Assembly (NCBI RefSeq): GCF_001639105.2
Contig: NZ_CP015285.1
Span: forward strand, 1,728,501-1,792,500
DNA from: Azospirillum humicireducens
Lineage (GTDB): Bacteria; Pseudomonadota; Alphaproteobacteria; Azospirillales; Azospirillaceae
Length of the DNA stretch: 64,000 nucleotides
Reading direction: 5' to 3'
Position 1 is the first letter of the stretch; every line of letters starts with the position of its first letter. A program made the position numbers and the translations under genes. The notes under the pieces are model-generated. The model was not told where the DNA came from, made no database searches, and saw nothing but the letters and a program-made list of their open reading frames with translations. This document shows, in pieces, positions 8,443-15,844 of the stretch.

Positions 8443-8808
8443 ATGTCTTGGCTGTCGATCTTTTCCGGGGGCAACAAGGCGTCCGGCGACGCGAAAACGA
8501 GCAGCGGACCGCAAAAGGAACGCCCATCCGCGCCGCCGACCATCGTCATCGACCACCATGAGTATGTGCCGGAGGAGTTCGTCCTCGGCTCGTTCCGCAT
8601 CCGTCCCTATGACGGCGACCTGATCGCCAAGCAGAAGTTCGATTTCCGCCTGCAGTTCGACCTTGGCGGCGATCCGGTGGACGTCTCCTGCATCGGCATG
8701 GTGGTGAAGATGACGGAGGAAGCCGGCCTCGTCGCCCGCTACCAGTCGCCGCAACCCTTCTACGAACGCAAGCTGATCGATTATCTGAAGGCGCTGCGGG
8801 GCCTGTAA
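8443..8808 (+). CDS. Small PilZ-like domain protein
   Basis: A 121-aa soluble protein. I chose the ATG at 8443, preceded by GAGGGG, over a TTG at 8362 because homology-like sequence only begins at residue 45 or so. After a Lys/Ser/Pro-rich N-terminal linker, the sequence EEFVLGSFRIRPYDGDLIAKQKFDFRLQF...GGDPVDVSCIGMVVKMTEEAGLVARYQSP has the alternating beta-strand pattern of PilZ domains, with the terminal helix IDYLKALRGL. The c-di-GMP-binding RxxxR and D/NxSxxG motifs are not clearly present, so binding is doubtful. It sits 54 bp upstream of mutL. The call is structural pattern-matching, not certain homology. Confidence 0.55.
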   Translation: MSWLSIFSGGNKASGDAKTSSGPQKERPSAPPTIVIDHHEYVPEEFVLGSFRIRPYDGDLIAKQKFDFRLQFDLGGDPVDVSCIGMVVKMTEEAGLVARYQSPQPFYERKLIDYLKALRGL

Positions 8809-8862
8809 GACGCCGTTTCCGCCCGAAGATGGTGGTGCCGCGCGGCGGCTGCCACTATATCT

Positions 8863-10797
8863 ATGGGCATGCCGATCCGTCTTCTCCCTGAAACGCTCGT
8901 CAACCGCATCGCCGCCGGCGAGGTGGTCGAACGTCCCGCCGCCGCCGTCAAGGAACTGGTGGAGAACGCCATCGACGCCGGCGCCACCCGCATCGACGTG
9001 GTGGCGCGCGACGGCGGCAAGTCGCTGATCGCCGTCACCGACGACGGCTGCGGCATGACCCCGGACGAGCTGGTGCTGGCGGTCGAACGCCATGCCACCT
9101 CCAAGCTGCCGGGCGACGACCTGCTCGACATCCGCTCGCTGGGCTTCCGGGGGGAGGCGCTGCCCTCCATCGGCGCGGTCAGCTGCCTGACCATCACCAG
9201 CCGAGCCCGCGGCGCCGACAGCGCCTGGAGCCTGACGGTGGATGCCGGGGCGAAGGGGTCGCCGCAGCCGGCGGCGCTGGCGCAGGGCACGCGGATCGAG
9301 GTGCGCGACCTGTTCGCCGCCGTGCCGGCCCGGCTGAAGTTCCTCAAGGCCTCGCGCACCGAATACGACCACATCGCCGATTGCCTGGAACGGCTGGCGA
9401 TGGCCCATCCCGGCGTCGCCTTCACGCTCAGCGACGGCGGGCGCGGCGGGCTGCGGCTGAGCGCGGCGCAGGGCGAGCTGCTGGACGCCCGGCTGACCCG
9501 GCTGGGCGCGCTGATGGGCCGCGATTTCCAGGAGAATGCCGTGCCGGTGACGGCGGCGCGCGAGGGCGTGACGCTGGCCGGCTGGATCGGCCTGCCGACC
9601 CTGCACCGCCCGACCGCCAAGCACCAGCACCTGTTCGTCAACGGCCGCCCGGTGCGCGACAAGCTGATGGTGGGCGCGGTGCGCGCCGCCTATGCCGATT
9701 TCCTGCCGCGCGACCGCCACCCGATGCTGGCGCTGTTCCTCGACATCGACCCGCAGGAGGTCGACGTCAACGTCCATCCGGCCAAGGCCGAGGTGCGGTT
9801 CCGCGACCAGGGTCTGGTGCGCGGCCTGATCGTCGGCTCGCTGAAGCACGCGCTGGCCGAGGCCGGACACCGTGCCTCCACCACCGTCGGCCTCGCCACG
9901 CTGGGCGCCCTGCGGCCCGAATCGGCGGGAGAGACCGACGGCCAAAGGGATGGCGGCTTCACCCCCTCCCCCCTGCCCTACGGCCGCTCCGGCGGCGGCG
10001 GTTCGGGCGGGAGTTGGGGCGGATCCTACATGCCGACCGCCGTGCCGCGCGGACTGGCGGAGCGTTCCGCCGCCTTCCAGGCGCCGTCCCAGACGGGGCT
10101 GCCGCCGCTGCAGGGCCGTCTCAGCGGCTTCGGCAACGGCTTCGCCCCCTCGGCCCGCCCGCCGGAATACCGCGCCCCCGACCCGTCCGCGCAAAAGCCC
10201 GAGCCGCCGCCCGACAGCCACCCGCTGGGGGCGGCACGGGCGCAGGTCCACACCACCTACATCGTGGCCCAGACCCGCGAGGGCATCGTCATCGTCGACC
10301 AGCACGCCGCCCATGAACGGCTGGTCTATGAGCGGATGAAGACCGCCCTGCTGGAAGGCGGGGTGAAGCGCCAGGCCCTGCTGATCCCCGAACTGATCGA
10401 GCTGGACGAGCCCTCCGCCAACCGCCTGCTGGCCCGCAGCGCCGAACTGGCCGAGCTGGGTCTGGTGATCGAGGGCTTCGGCCACGGCTGCGTCATGGTG
10501 CGCGAGGTTCCGGCCCTTCTCGGCCAGTCCGACGTGAAGAACCTGATCCGCGACCTTGCCGAGGAACTGTCCGAACTGGGCGACGCCCTGTCGCTGAAGG
10601 AGCGGCTGGAGGAGGTCTGCGCGACGATGGCCTGCCACGGGTCTGTCCGCGCCGGCCGCACGCTCAGCGTCGACGAGATGAACGCATTGCTGCGGCAGAT
10701 GGAGGCGACTCCGCACAGCGGGCAATGCAACCACGGGCGGCCGACTTATGTGGAGTTGAAGCTGGCGGATATCGAGAGGTTGTTCGGGCGGAGGTAG
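8863..10797 (+). CDS. mutL: DNA mismatch repair protein MutL
   Basis: A 644-aa GHKL ATPase that couples MutS mismatch recognition to strand incision. N-terminal ATPase motifs are [34 protein letters not shown] (motif I with the catalytic Glu and Asn), DDGCGM (motif II) and RHATSKL...[12 protein letters not shown] (motif III). A Gly/Ser/Pro-rich linker spans about residues 355-440. The C-terminal dimerisation/endonuclease domain has [21 protein letters not shown] and CNHGRPT, the metal-binding set of nicking MutL proteins. This protein is therefore likely the endonuclease type used in bacteria without MutH. The ATG-GGC-ATG start is normal. It is the last core gene before the AT-rich accessory islet. 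Confidence 0.97.
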   Translation: MGMPIRLLPETLVNRIAAGEVVERPAAAVKELVENAIDAGATRIDVVARDGGKSLIAVTDDGCGMTPDELVLAVERHATSKLPGDDLLDIRSLGFRGEALPSIGAVSCLTITSRARGADSAWSLTVDAGAKGSPQPAALAQGTRIEVRDLFAAVPARLKFLKASRTEYDHIADCLERLAMAHPGVAFTLSDGGRGGLRLSAAQGELLDARLTRLGALMGRDFQENAVPVTAAREGVTLAGWIGLPTLHRPTAKHQHLFVNGRPVRDKLMVGAVRAAYADFLPRDRHPMLALFLDIDPQEVDVNVHPAKAEVRFRDQGLVRGLIVGSLKHALAEAGHRASTTVGLATLGALRPESAGETDGQRDGGFTPSPLPYGRSGGGGSGGSWGGSYMPTAVPRGLAERSAAFQAPSQTGLPPLQGRLSGFGNGFAPSARPPEYRAPDPSAQKPEPPPDSHPLGAARAQVHTTYIVAQTREGIVIVDQHAAHERLVYERMKTALLEGGVKRQALLIPELIELDEPSANRLLARSAELAELGLVIEGFGHGCVMVREVPALLGQSDVKNLIRDLAEELSELGDALSLKERLEEVCATMACHGSVRAGRTLSVDEMNALLRQMEATPHSGQCNHGRPTYVELKLADIERLFGRR

Positions 10798-10843
10798 GAG
10801 AAAATCATTGCGGATCTATTCCGACTAATTTGCGAGTGAAAGA

Positions 10844-12237
10844 ATGAAAGAATTTACATTTGAAAACTGCGCAGAAATAATAGTCAGACAACATCTACAT
10901 AGAAAATCTCTGTCAAATCCATATCGGGATGAATTGGACGGCTTGGCTTGGCCAGGAATTGTTCTCGCTCCATCAGGGCGAGATGGTGTTGTTTGACAAA
11001 ACCATCTCTTCAGCAACTCAAGACCTCGCCGATTTATTGAGGAGAGATGTTTGGTCTATTGGCTACTATGAATGGCTGAATTTGGTGAGGGAAAGCGTAG
11101 CGTATGCCCTAGACGCCATCAATCCGAATACAGACTTTCCTATTATGGTTAGAGATTTTTTAGATTCCGTCAAGTCGTCTTTGAATCAGAGTAGTGCCAC
11201 AATAGGTAGCTTTGAATTCGCATTTGGCTGTACATTGTTCGATGGCATCACGCCTTCCCCACATCGTATCGGCTCGGTCCTCCTGGAAGCTCGCCAAGAC
11301 TGGCTGGAGCGCAAGTTTGCTGACGGTGCTATATCGAGTCTGATGCGGGAACGTTTGCTGCGTGCTTGGAATGGCCAACAAAACCGTAAGCGCAAGCGGA
11401 CCCGCGATAGCTATATTGAAAAATCAATATTAAGCATGAGCAATGACGCTCCGTTCATCTGCAGCGTCACAACTAATAGCATGACTTTTGGCTTCGGTCG
11501 TCAGCGAGCAAAAATTGCAGCGAGGCTTGCACTAGCTTCCATCGCACTACTGTGGAACCCGACATCAAAAGTGTTGGACAAGATGAATTTGGTAGAGGAT
11601 CGCACCTTTCGAATCATAAATGAAATTTCTTTTCAAAATAGAAAAATTTTTTTGCGGGAGTCGCAAGTCACACTCGCCGGCTGGGCAAAAGTTAACCGAA
11701 GGTGAATGGAATGAATTCCGATCAAATTTTTCCAGTCATTTTGCCATATTAGGAATTATATTAAACTCTATCACTGATCCCACTGTTCCTTCGAATTCCA
11801 AAAAGACAATTCATTATCTTACCCATGCACTAATGTGGTTCTACCAAGGCTGTCGAGAGGATGAGCATGTGATCGCCGTCATCAAATTCGCTGCAGCTCT
11901 GGACTGCTTAGCTTTGGGTAATTACAAGAAAGGTATCATAAATCTAATTACAGCACGGACGGGAATTAAAAATGACCAAAGCCTTTGGATTAGAGGGAAT
12001 CAAACTGCCGAAGATGCGGTTGAGGAGATTTATGATTATGCCCGCAATGCAACATTGCATGGCCGTAAGGACGACAAGAAAGGTAGGCCAGACAGCATGC
12101 CATTTAACGACTGGGAACCAGCACGCGAACGTGCCGAGGCTTTGGCCCGATACTGCCTGCTCACATGCATTGATTGGACAGCGCAGAACCCTGGCATTGA
12201 TGAACCGGATCACTGGAAAACAGTGACAGAGGCATAA
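10844..12237 (+). pseudogene. Frame-broken HEPN-domain gene (RNATLH motif)
   Basis: Three consecutive reading frames appear to be pieces of one protein of about 460 aa. Frame A runs 10844-10996 (MKEFTFENCAEIIVRQ...). Frame B runs from about 10929 to 11705 and continues naturally with LFDKTISSATQDL. Frame C runs from about 11650 to 12237 (LTEGEWNEFRSNF...). Each step is a +1 shift; the second lies near a run of seven T (11647-11653). The C-terminal piece is helical and contains IYDYARNATLHG, matching the R-N-x(3)-H signature of HEPN ribonuclease domains (12043-12060), in an Apea-like context. Base composition is clearly more AT-rich than neighbouring genes, suggesting transfer. HEPN proteins act in toxin-antitoxin and phage defence. 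It could be a decayed gene, or intact with sequencing errors in homopolymers. Confidence 0.7.
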
Positions 12238-12370
12238 TAGAACACCATCGGATATCTCTTTGGGTAAATGAAAGCCCGAAGATTGGATGTTTCCAGATCT
12301 GCCTTAATCCTAAAAGATACATTTGGAATATTTCATATTTCCATCGAGCCTATCCCATACTTCGCACCCA

Positions 12371-12399
12371 TCGACACCTGCCCCGAACGCATGTATAGT
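12371..12399 (+). promoter_or_regulatory. Sigma-70 promoter of the MazEF-type operon
   Basis: TCGACA (12371-12376) and TATAGT (12394-12399) are separated by 17 bases, each one or two mismatches from consensus. Transcription would start about 20 bases before the antitoxin ATG at 12426. Confidence 0.7.
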
Positions 12400-12400
12400 C

Positions 12401-12417
12401 CCCGTATCTACGACGGG
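12401..12417 (+). promoter_or_regulatory. Probable MazE/MazF operator
   Basis: The inverted repeat CCCGT (12401-12405)/ACGGG (12413-12417) encloses a second small palindrome CGTA-TC-TACG (12403-12412). It sits at the expected transcription start, the usual place for autoregulation by an AbrB-fold antitoxin. Confidence 0.45.
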
Positions 12418-12425
12418 AGCCCCCC

Positions 12426-12665
12426 ATGCGCACCGAAGTCGCCCGTTGGGGCAACAGCCTTGCCCTTCGCCTGCCGCGGCCGATTGCCGATCAGACCGGC
12501 TTTGCCGAAGGCACGCCGGTGGAAATCGAGGTCGAGGACGGGCGCATCGTCATTCGTCCGGCCATGCCGCGCTACGCCCTGGACGATCTGCTCGCCGGCA
12601 TCACGGCGGACAATCTGCCGGACGAATCCTTCGACGATGAACCGCGTGGGCAGGAATTGCTGTGA
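12426..12665 (+). CDS. mazE: MazE/AbrB-family antitoxin
   Basis: A 79-aa antitoxin. The N-terminal AbrB-type swapped-hairpin domain is clear: TEVARWGNSLALRLPRPIADQTGFAEGTPVEIEVEDGRIVIRP. The C-terminus is acidic (ITADNLPDESFDDEPRGQELL), as expected for the toxin-neutralising tail of MazE. GGGAG precedes the ATG. Its TGA shares one base with the ATG of the MazF-type toxin, giving tight translational coupling. It should bind the palindrome just upstream and repress its own operon. The base composition is close to that of the core chromosome, unlike the preceding HEPN remnant. Confidence 0.92.
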   Translation: MRTEVARWGNSLALRLPRPIADQTGFAEGTPVEIEVEDGRIVIRPAMPRYALDDLLAGITADNLPDESFDDEPRGQELL

Positions 12666-13000
12666 TGTTGCCGGATCGCGGCGATCTGGTGTGGATCGAC
12701 TTCACGCCGCAGGCAGGACATGAGCAAGCAGGACGACGCCCCGGATTGGTGCTGTCGCCCCGCGCCTATCACAATCGCACGCCCTTCGTCGTGGTCTGCC
12801 CGATCACCAGCAAGGTGAAGGGCTATCCGTTCGAAGTCGCGTTGCCGCCGGGGCTCGCGGTCGGCGGGGTCGTGCTGGCCGATCAGGTAAAAAGCCTCGA
12901 CCGTCGCGTTCGCCAACTCACCCCTGCCGGCTCGGTACCCGAGGCGGTGCTCCAGCAAGTGCTTGCCAAACTGGCGCCACTGCTGTCGCTCCGCCTCTGA
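12665..13000 (+). CDS. mazF: MazF/PemK-type mRNA interferase toxin
   Basis: A toxin endoribonuclease of 111 aa that cleaves mRNA at short sequences. The MazF core is well preserved: DRGDLVWIDFTPQAGHEQAGRRPGLVLSPRAYHNRTPFVVVCPITSKVKGYPFEVALP. It includes the conserved Arg after GHEQAG and the Thr/Ser in PITSK that form the active site. A GTG three bases earlier is in frame, but the ATG at 12665 overlaps the antitoxin stop (TGATG) and is the likelier start. Length matches the family and no frame damage is seen, so the pair looks functional. Confidence 0.93.
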   Translation: MLPDRGDLVWIDFTPQAGHEQAGRRPGLVLSPRAYHNRTPFVVVCPITSKVKGYPFEVALPPGLAVGGVVLADQVKSLDRRVRQLTPAGSVPEAVLQQVLAKLAPLLSLRL

Positions 13001-13039
13001 CACCGGCCACCAAACGGCAGTGTCAAGCAATGGCAAATC

Positions 13040-13066
13040 TTGCTCCCACCACGGGAGCGCTATAAA
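13040..13066 (+). promoter_or_regulatory. HigBA promoter and operator
   Basis: TTGCTC (13040-13045) and TATAAA (13061-13066) form a candidate -35/-10 pair with short (15-base) spacing. Between them is a perfect inverted repeat, GCTCCC (13042-13047)/GGGAGC (13053-13058), well placed to be the autoregulatory site of the HigA-type antitoxin. Confidence 0.6.
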
Positions 13067-13074
13067 CTCCCTCC

Positions 13075-13371
13075 ATGCGGATCATTTCACGGCGAACTCT
13101 GCGGGAGCACTGGGAGAAGCCTGGCCGGAGTGACAGCGAGGCACCGTTGACGGATTGGTTCAACGTCGTTCGCAACGTCGACTGGTCGGATACGGCAGCG
13201 GTCAAGGCTCAGTTCCGCTCGGCGTCTTTTGTGGGTGACCGGGTGGTCTTCAACATTGCCGGCAACAAGTACCGGCTGGTTGCCGGAATCGATTACCGGT
13301 ATCGCACGGTTTATGTGAAATGGGTCGGCACGCATCGGGAATACGACGCCATCGACGTGAGAACGGTGTAA
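13075..13371 (+). CDS. higB: HigB-family mRNA interferase toxin
   Basis: A 98-aa RelE-superfamily toxin that cleaves translated mRNA at the ribosome. Diagnostic segments are MRIISRRTLREHW, DWSDTAAVKAQFRSASFVGDRVVFNIAGNKYRLVAGIDYRYRTVYVKWVGTHREYD; the VFNIxGNKYRLV and THREYD signatures are those of the HigB family. The toxin precedes the antitoxin, the order typical of higBA. The ATG lies directly after the promoter/operator (13040-13066), with CTCC in place of a strong ribosome-binding site, so translation may be weak. The gene is intact. Confidence 0.94.
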   Translation: MRIISRRTLREHWEKPGRSDSEAPLTDWFNVVRNVDWSDTAAVKAQFRSASFVGDRVVFNIAGNKYRLVAGIDYRYRTVYVKWVGTHREYDAIDVRTV

Positions 13372-13373
13372 TC

Positions 13374-13748
13374 ATGGATGTTCGCCCAATCCGGTCCGAT
13401 GAGGACCACGCCACCGCCCTGGAGGAGATCGAACGCCTGTGGGGCGCCGATCCCGACACCGACGACGGTGCGCGGCTCGAAATCCTGATGATGCTGGTGG
13501 ACGCCTATGAAGAGGCCAACCACCCGATTCCGCCGAGCGACCCGATCAGCGCCATCGAGTTCATGATGGACCAGCGCGGGCTGACCCGGCACGATCTGGA
13601 ACCGATGATCGGCAGCCGCGCCCGTGTCGCCGAAATCCTGAACCGCAAGCGGGCCTTGACCTTGCCGATGATCCGGCGGCTGTCGGAAGGGTTGAAAATC
13701 CCCGTCGATATCCTGGTGCGCGACTATCCCGTCAAACGGGCGGCCTGA
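13374..13748 (+). CDS. higA: HigA-type antitoxin with C-terminal HTH
   Basis: A 124-aa antitoxin starting two bases after the toxin stop. The N-terminal half is acidic and helical (TALEEIERLWGADPDTDDGARLEILMMLVDAYEEANH) and is followed by PIPPSDPISAIEFMMDQRGLTRHDLEPMIGSRARVAEILNRKRALTLPMIRRLSEGLKIP, an XRE-type HTH. This is the domain layout of the HigA/YgjM family. It should neutralise HigB and repress the operon through the GCTCCC/GGGAGC palindrome. A GTG at 13320 in frame lies inside the toxin and is not favoured. Confidence 0.94.
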   Translation: MDVRPIRSDEDHATALEEIERLWGADPDTDDGARLEILMMLVDAYEEANHPIPPSDPISAIEFMMDQRGLTRHDLEPMIGSRARVAEILNRKRALTLPMIRRLSEGLKIPVDILVRDYPVKRAA

Positions 13749-13768
13749 CCAGACTGCCAAACACCAAC

Positions 13769-13796
13769 GGGCGGCGCTCCCTTGCGAACGCCGCCC
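13769..13796. terminator. Hairpin between convergent higA and NAD(P)-binding gene
   Basis: Perfect 8-bp stem GGGCGGCG (13769-13776)/CGCCGCCC (13789-13796). No T-tract follows on either strand, so it is either a weak or Rho-assisted terminator or just a boundary hairpin. Confidence 0.45.
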
Positions 13797-13804
13797 GCCT
13801 CCCC

Positions 13805-14416
13805 TCAGTACCCCACCGTGAAGCGCTTGCGCTCATGCTTCGGCGTCTCGATCTCGTCGGCCAGCGCCACGGCGAAGTCCTCGTAGCTGATCCAGCTGCG
13901 GCCGCTCTCGTCCGCCAGCAACCCGTCGGTTCCCAGCCGGAACTTGCCCGTCCGCTCGCCCAGCACGAAGTCGGCGGACGGCGACAGGAAGGTCCAGTTC
14001 AGGGTGGGTTCGGCCTTCAGGCGGTCGAGGAACTCGGCGCCCTTGGTGGCTTCGGCGCGGTAGGCCTCGGGGAATTCCGGCAGGTCGAGCACGCGCACGC
14101 CCGGCGCCACCTCCAGGCTGCCGGCGCCGCCGACCACCAGATAGCGCGGCACGCCCGACGCCTTCACCGCGCCGATCAGGCTGTCGGCATCGCCCATCAG
14201 GAACATCACGGCGCTGACCACCGCGTCATGACCGGCCAGCAGCGGGGCCAGCGTCGCGGCGTCGTTGGCGTCGCCGGCCTTCACCGTCAGGCCGGGGGCG
14301 GCGGCGACCTTGGACGGATCGCGGACGATGGCGGTCACGGCATGCCCACGGCTGAGCAGTTCGGCCTGGATGCGGCTGCCGGCGCGGCCGGCGGCGCCGA
14401 TGATGGCGATGTTCAT
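13805..14416 (-). CDS. NAD(P)-binding Rossmann-fold oxidoreductase (NmrA-like)
   Basis: A 203-aa atypical short-chain dehydrogenase. It starts MNIAIIGAAGRAGSRIQAELLSRGHAVTAIVRDPSKV, a GxxGxxG dinucleotide-binding motif with an Arg favouring NADP(H). It continues with VKAGDANDAATLAPLLAGHDAVVSAV and LVVGGAGSLEVAPGV, the YwnB/NmrA-like layout without the usual YxxxK. I chose the ATG at 14416 rather than a TTG further upstream because the Rossmann strand begins there and GGACA precedes it. It is divergent from an HxlR regulator over a short region with a palindrome. This arrangement resembles NAD(P)H:quinone reductases controlled by redox-sensing HxlR proteins. The substrate is unknown. Confidence 0.9.
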   Translation of the reverse strand: MNIAIIGAAGRAGSRIQAELLSRGHAVTAIVRDPSKVAAAPGLTVKAGDANDAATLAPLLAGHDAVVSAVMFLMGDADSLIGAVKASGVPRYLVVGGAGSLEVAPGVRVLDLPEFPEAYRAEATKGAEFLDRLKAEPTLNWTFLSPSADFVLGERTGKFRLGTDGLLADESGRSWISYEDFAVALADEIETPKHERKRFTVGY

Positions 14417-14494
14417 GGCAGATGTCCTCTGACTGGGTTTCCAATGGTGACTTGATGCCGTTTTGGAAATCTGGTGTAAAGAAGGCACCTTTTC

Positions 14495-14507
14495 GTGACA
14501 TGGTCAC
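14495..14507. promoter_or_regulatory. Candidate HxlR operator
   Basis: The palindrome GTGAC-ATG-GTCAC lies between the two divergent starts (14416 and 14550), suited to control both. A similar half GGTGAC occurs nearer the oxidoreductase start. Confidence 0.55.
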
Positions 14508-14549
14508 CCGCATGTAACCGCCGGGCGGCCCGCTTGGGAGTGGATGGGG

Positions 14550-14987
14550 ATGGACAGGACCTTGCTGGGGCTGGGCGGCAAACGGCCGTCGGAGATGGAT
14601 CAGCTGCCGGACGCCTATGCCTCCGGTTGTCCGACCCGGCATGCGCTCGACCGCATCGCCGACAAATGGACGGTGCTGATCCTGGGTTTGCTGGAAGGCG
14701 GACCGATGCGCTTCAACCAGCTGCGCCGGGAGATCGAGGGCATTTCGCAGAAGATGCTGTCGCAGACCCTGAAAAGCCTGGAGCGCGACGGGCTGGTCAG
14801 CCGCAAGGTGTTCGCCACCGTGCCGGTCACCGTCGAATACGCCATCACCCCGCTGGGCGCCACGCTGGCCGAAACGCTGGTGCCGCTGCGCATCTGGGCC
14901 GAGACCCACATCGCCCAGCTGTTGGAATCGCGCGCCGCCTATGACCGGGCCGAGAGCGACGCCCCGGCCCGGCTGGACGTCGCTTAA
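14550..14987 (+). CDS. HxlR-family transcriptional regulator
   Basis: A 145-aa winged-helix regulator. The HxlR core is complete: GCPTRHALDRIADKWTVLILGLLEGGPMRFNQLRREIEGISQKMLSQTLKSLERDGLVSRKVFATVPVTVEYAITPLGATL. A single Cys sits just before the DNA-binding helices (SGCPTR), the position used for thiol-based sensing in QorR/YodB-type members. ATG codons occur at 14544 and 14550; GGGAG at 14536-14540 fits the second better. It is divergent from the NAD(P)-binding protein, which it probably regulates through the GTGAC-ATG-GTCAC palindrome. The inducer is inferred, not seen. Confidence 0.94.
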   Translation: MDRTLLGLGGKRPSEMDQLPDAYASGCPTRHALDRIADKWTVLILGLLEGGPMRFNQLRREIEGISQKMLSQTLKSLERDGLVSRKVFATVPVTVEYAITPLGATLAETLVPLRIWAETHIAQLLESRAAYDRAESDAPARLDVA

Positions 14988-15343
14988 CCCGGATCGCCGG
15001 GCATTCCTTGCGCCTGCGGATGATGCACTCTATCCGGTTCGGCAGCGATTCGGGATCCGGTTGCGGTCCTGTCCGGCGGGCTCGCTGCGTGCCGCCTTGA
15101 ACCGGGGATGCCGCTCGGAGGTCGGCGGCGACAGAGCGCAGATCGCGGCATTCTTGCACCGAAGGTTCCGGATCATCGCCGTCCGGTCCCCCGTCCAGCC
15201 GGTGGCGATCGCCGTCCCGATGCCGGACCGACAGGCGGGCAATAACGGCAAGTCCACTTTGGTTGCGGGTCAATGTTGCTGAAGGGGCTGACCGTTTGTG
15301 GCGGCAGCACTGCGGCAAAGTTGCAGGTCAGGCACCCGGTATC

Positions 15344-15376
15344 TGGCATGCAAAACTTTTTGCGAAGGTATGCCAG
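15344..15376. promoter_or_regulatory. Paired TGGNATGCCA-like operator, copy 1
   Basis: TGGCATGCAA (15344-15353) and AGGTATGCCA (15366-15375) are two palindromic elements 22 bp apart, start to start. The second lies between the -35 and -10 hexamers at 15360-15388, a classic repressor position. The same pair at 21-bp spacing stands upstream of the neighbouring oxlT-like gene (17366-17396). Confidence 0.5.
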
Positions 15377-15388
15377 TTTCCTTATGTT
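15360..15388 (+). promoter_or_regulatory. Sigma-70-like promoter of the 72-aa membrane protein
   Basis: TTGCGA (15360-15365), a 17-base spacer and TATGTT (15383-15388). The leader to the ATG at 15533 would be about 140 nt. Confidence 0.5.
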
Positions 15389-15532
15389 GCATTACAGCAT
15401 GGCCCGGCCTTGCCCGCCGGAACCAAGCGTCCGGCAGCGATGCTTTTCGGCCTCATGCACTGTTGTCCCTTGTCGATACCCCCTTCCCTTGGCCCTCCCT
15501 TGGCCTCTCGCTGACGATAAGGATGCCCCACC

Positions 15533-15751
15533 ATGATCGAGACCCAGGCCCTTCTGTTCCTCGCGCTGACCGGCATGATCGGCCACGCCGTCTACATGGC
15601 CAGCGGCCGGGGCGGCTTCACCGTGATCGAGCCGGAGAAGGAGGAGACGGAGGAGGAGACCATCCTGTTCACCTCCGACCGGTTCCAGCAGACGCCGCAG
15701 AAGAAGCCCGGGACCGAAAAGGGCGAGGATCGTCCCTTCTGGCTGGAATGA
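15533..15751 (+). CDS. Small single-pass membrane protein, 72 aa
   Basis: ATG preceded by AAGGA at good spacing. One transmembrane helix (about residues 5-23, ALLFLALTGMIGHAVYMA) is followed by a charged cytoplasmic-type tail with an acidic block (EPEKEETEEETILF) and a Lys/Pro-rich end. No known family is recognised. It is convergent with the OxlT-type transporter and appears to share its operator pattern, so it might be a transporter-associated subunit or regulator. That functional link is inference. The gene call rests on the ribosome-binding site, promoter and a sensible membrane topology. Confidence 0.6.
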   Translation: MIETQALLFLALTGMIGHAVYMASGRGGFTVIEPEKEETEEETILFTSDRFQQTPQKKPGTEKGEDRPFWLE

Positions 15752-15844
15752 CGGACGGACCGGGATCGCTTGTCGCGTCCCCGGCCCGTCGCCTGTCTTG
15801 TCTCCTAAGTCGACCCCTCAGGCCGATCCCTTACGCTTGTGCTT

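Larger units (their letters stand above)
14988..15532. other. Intergenic region with the small-membrane-protein promoter
   Basis: A 545-bp stretch between two + strand genes. The first ~300 bp hold nothing I can support. The last part contains a promoter (15360-15388) overlapped by paired palindromes (15344-15376), listed separately. Confidence 0.5.

Noticed and set aside
8410-10734. 774-residue open frame on the - strand opposite mutL
   Set aside because: Shadow of mutL; no motif, no ribosome-binding site.
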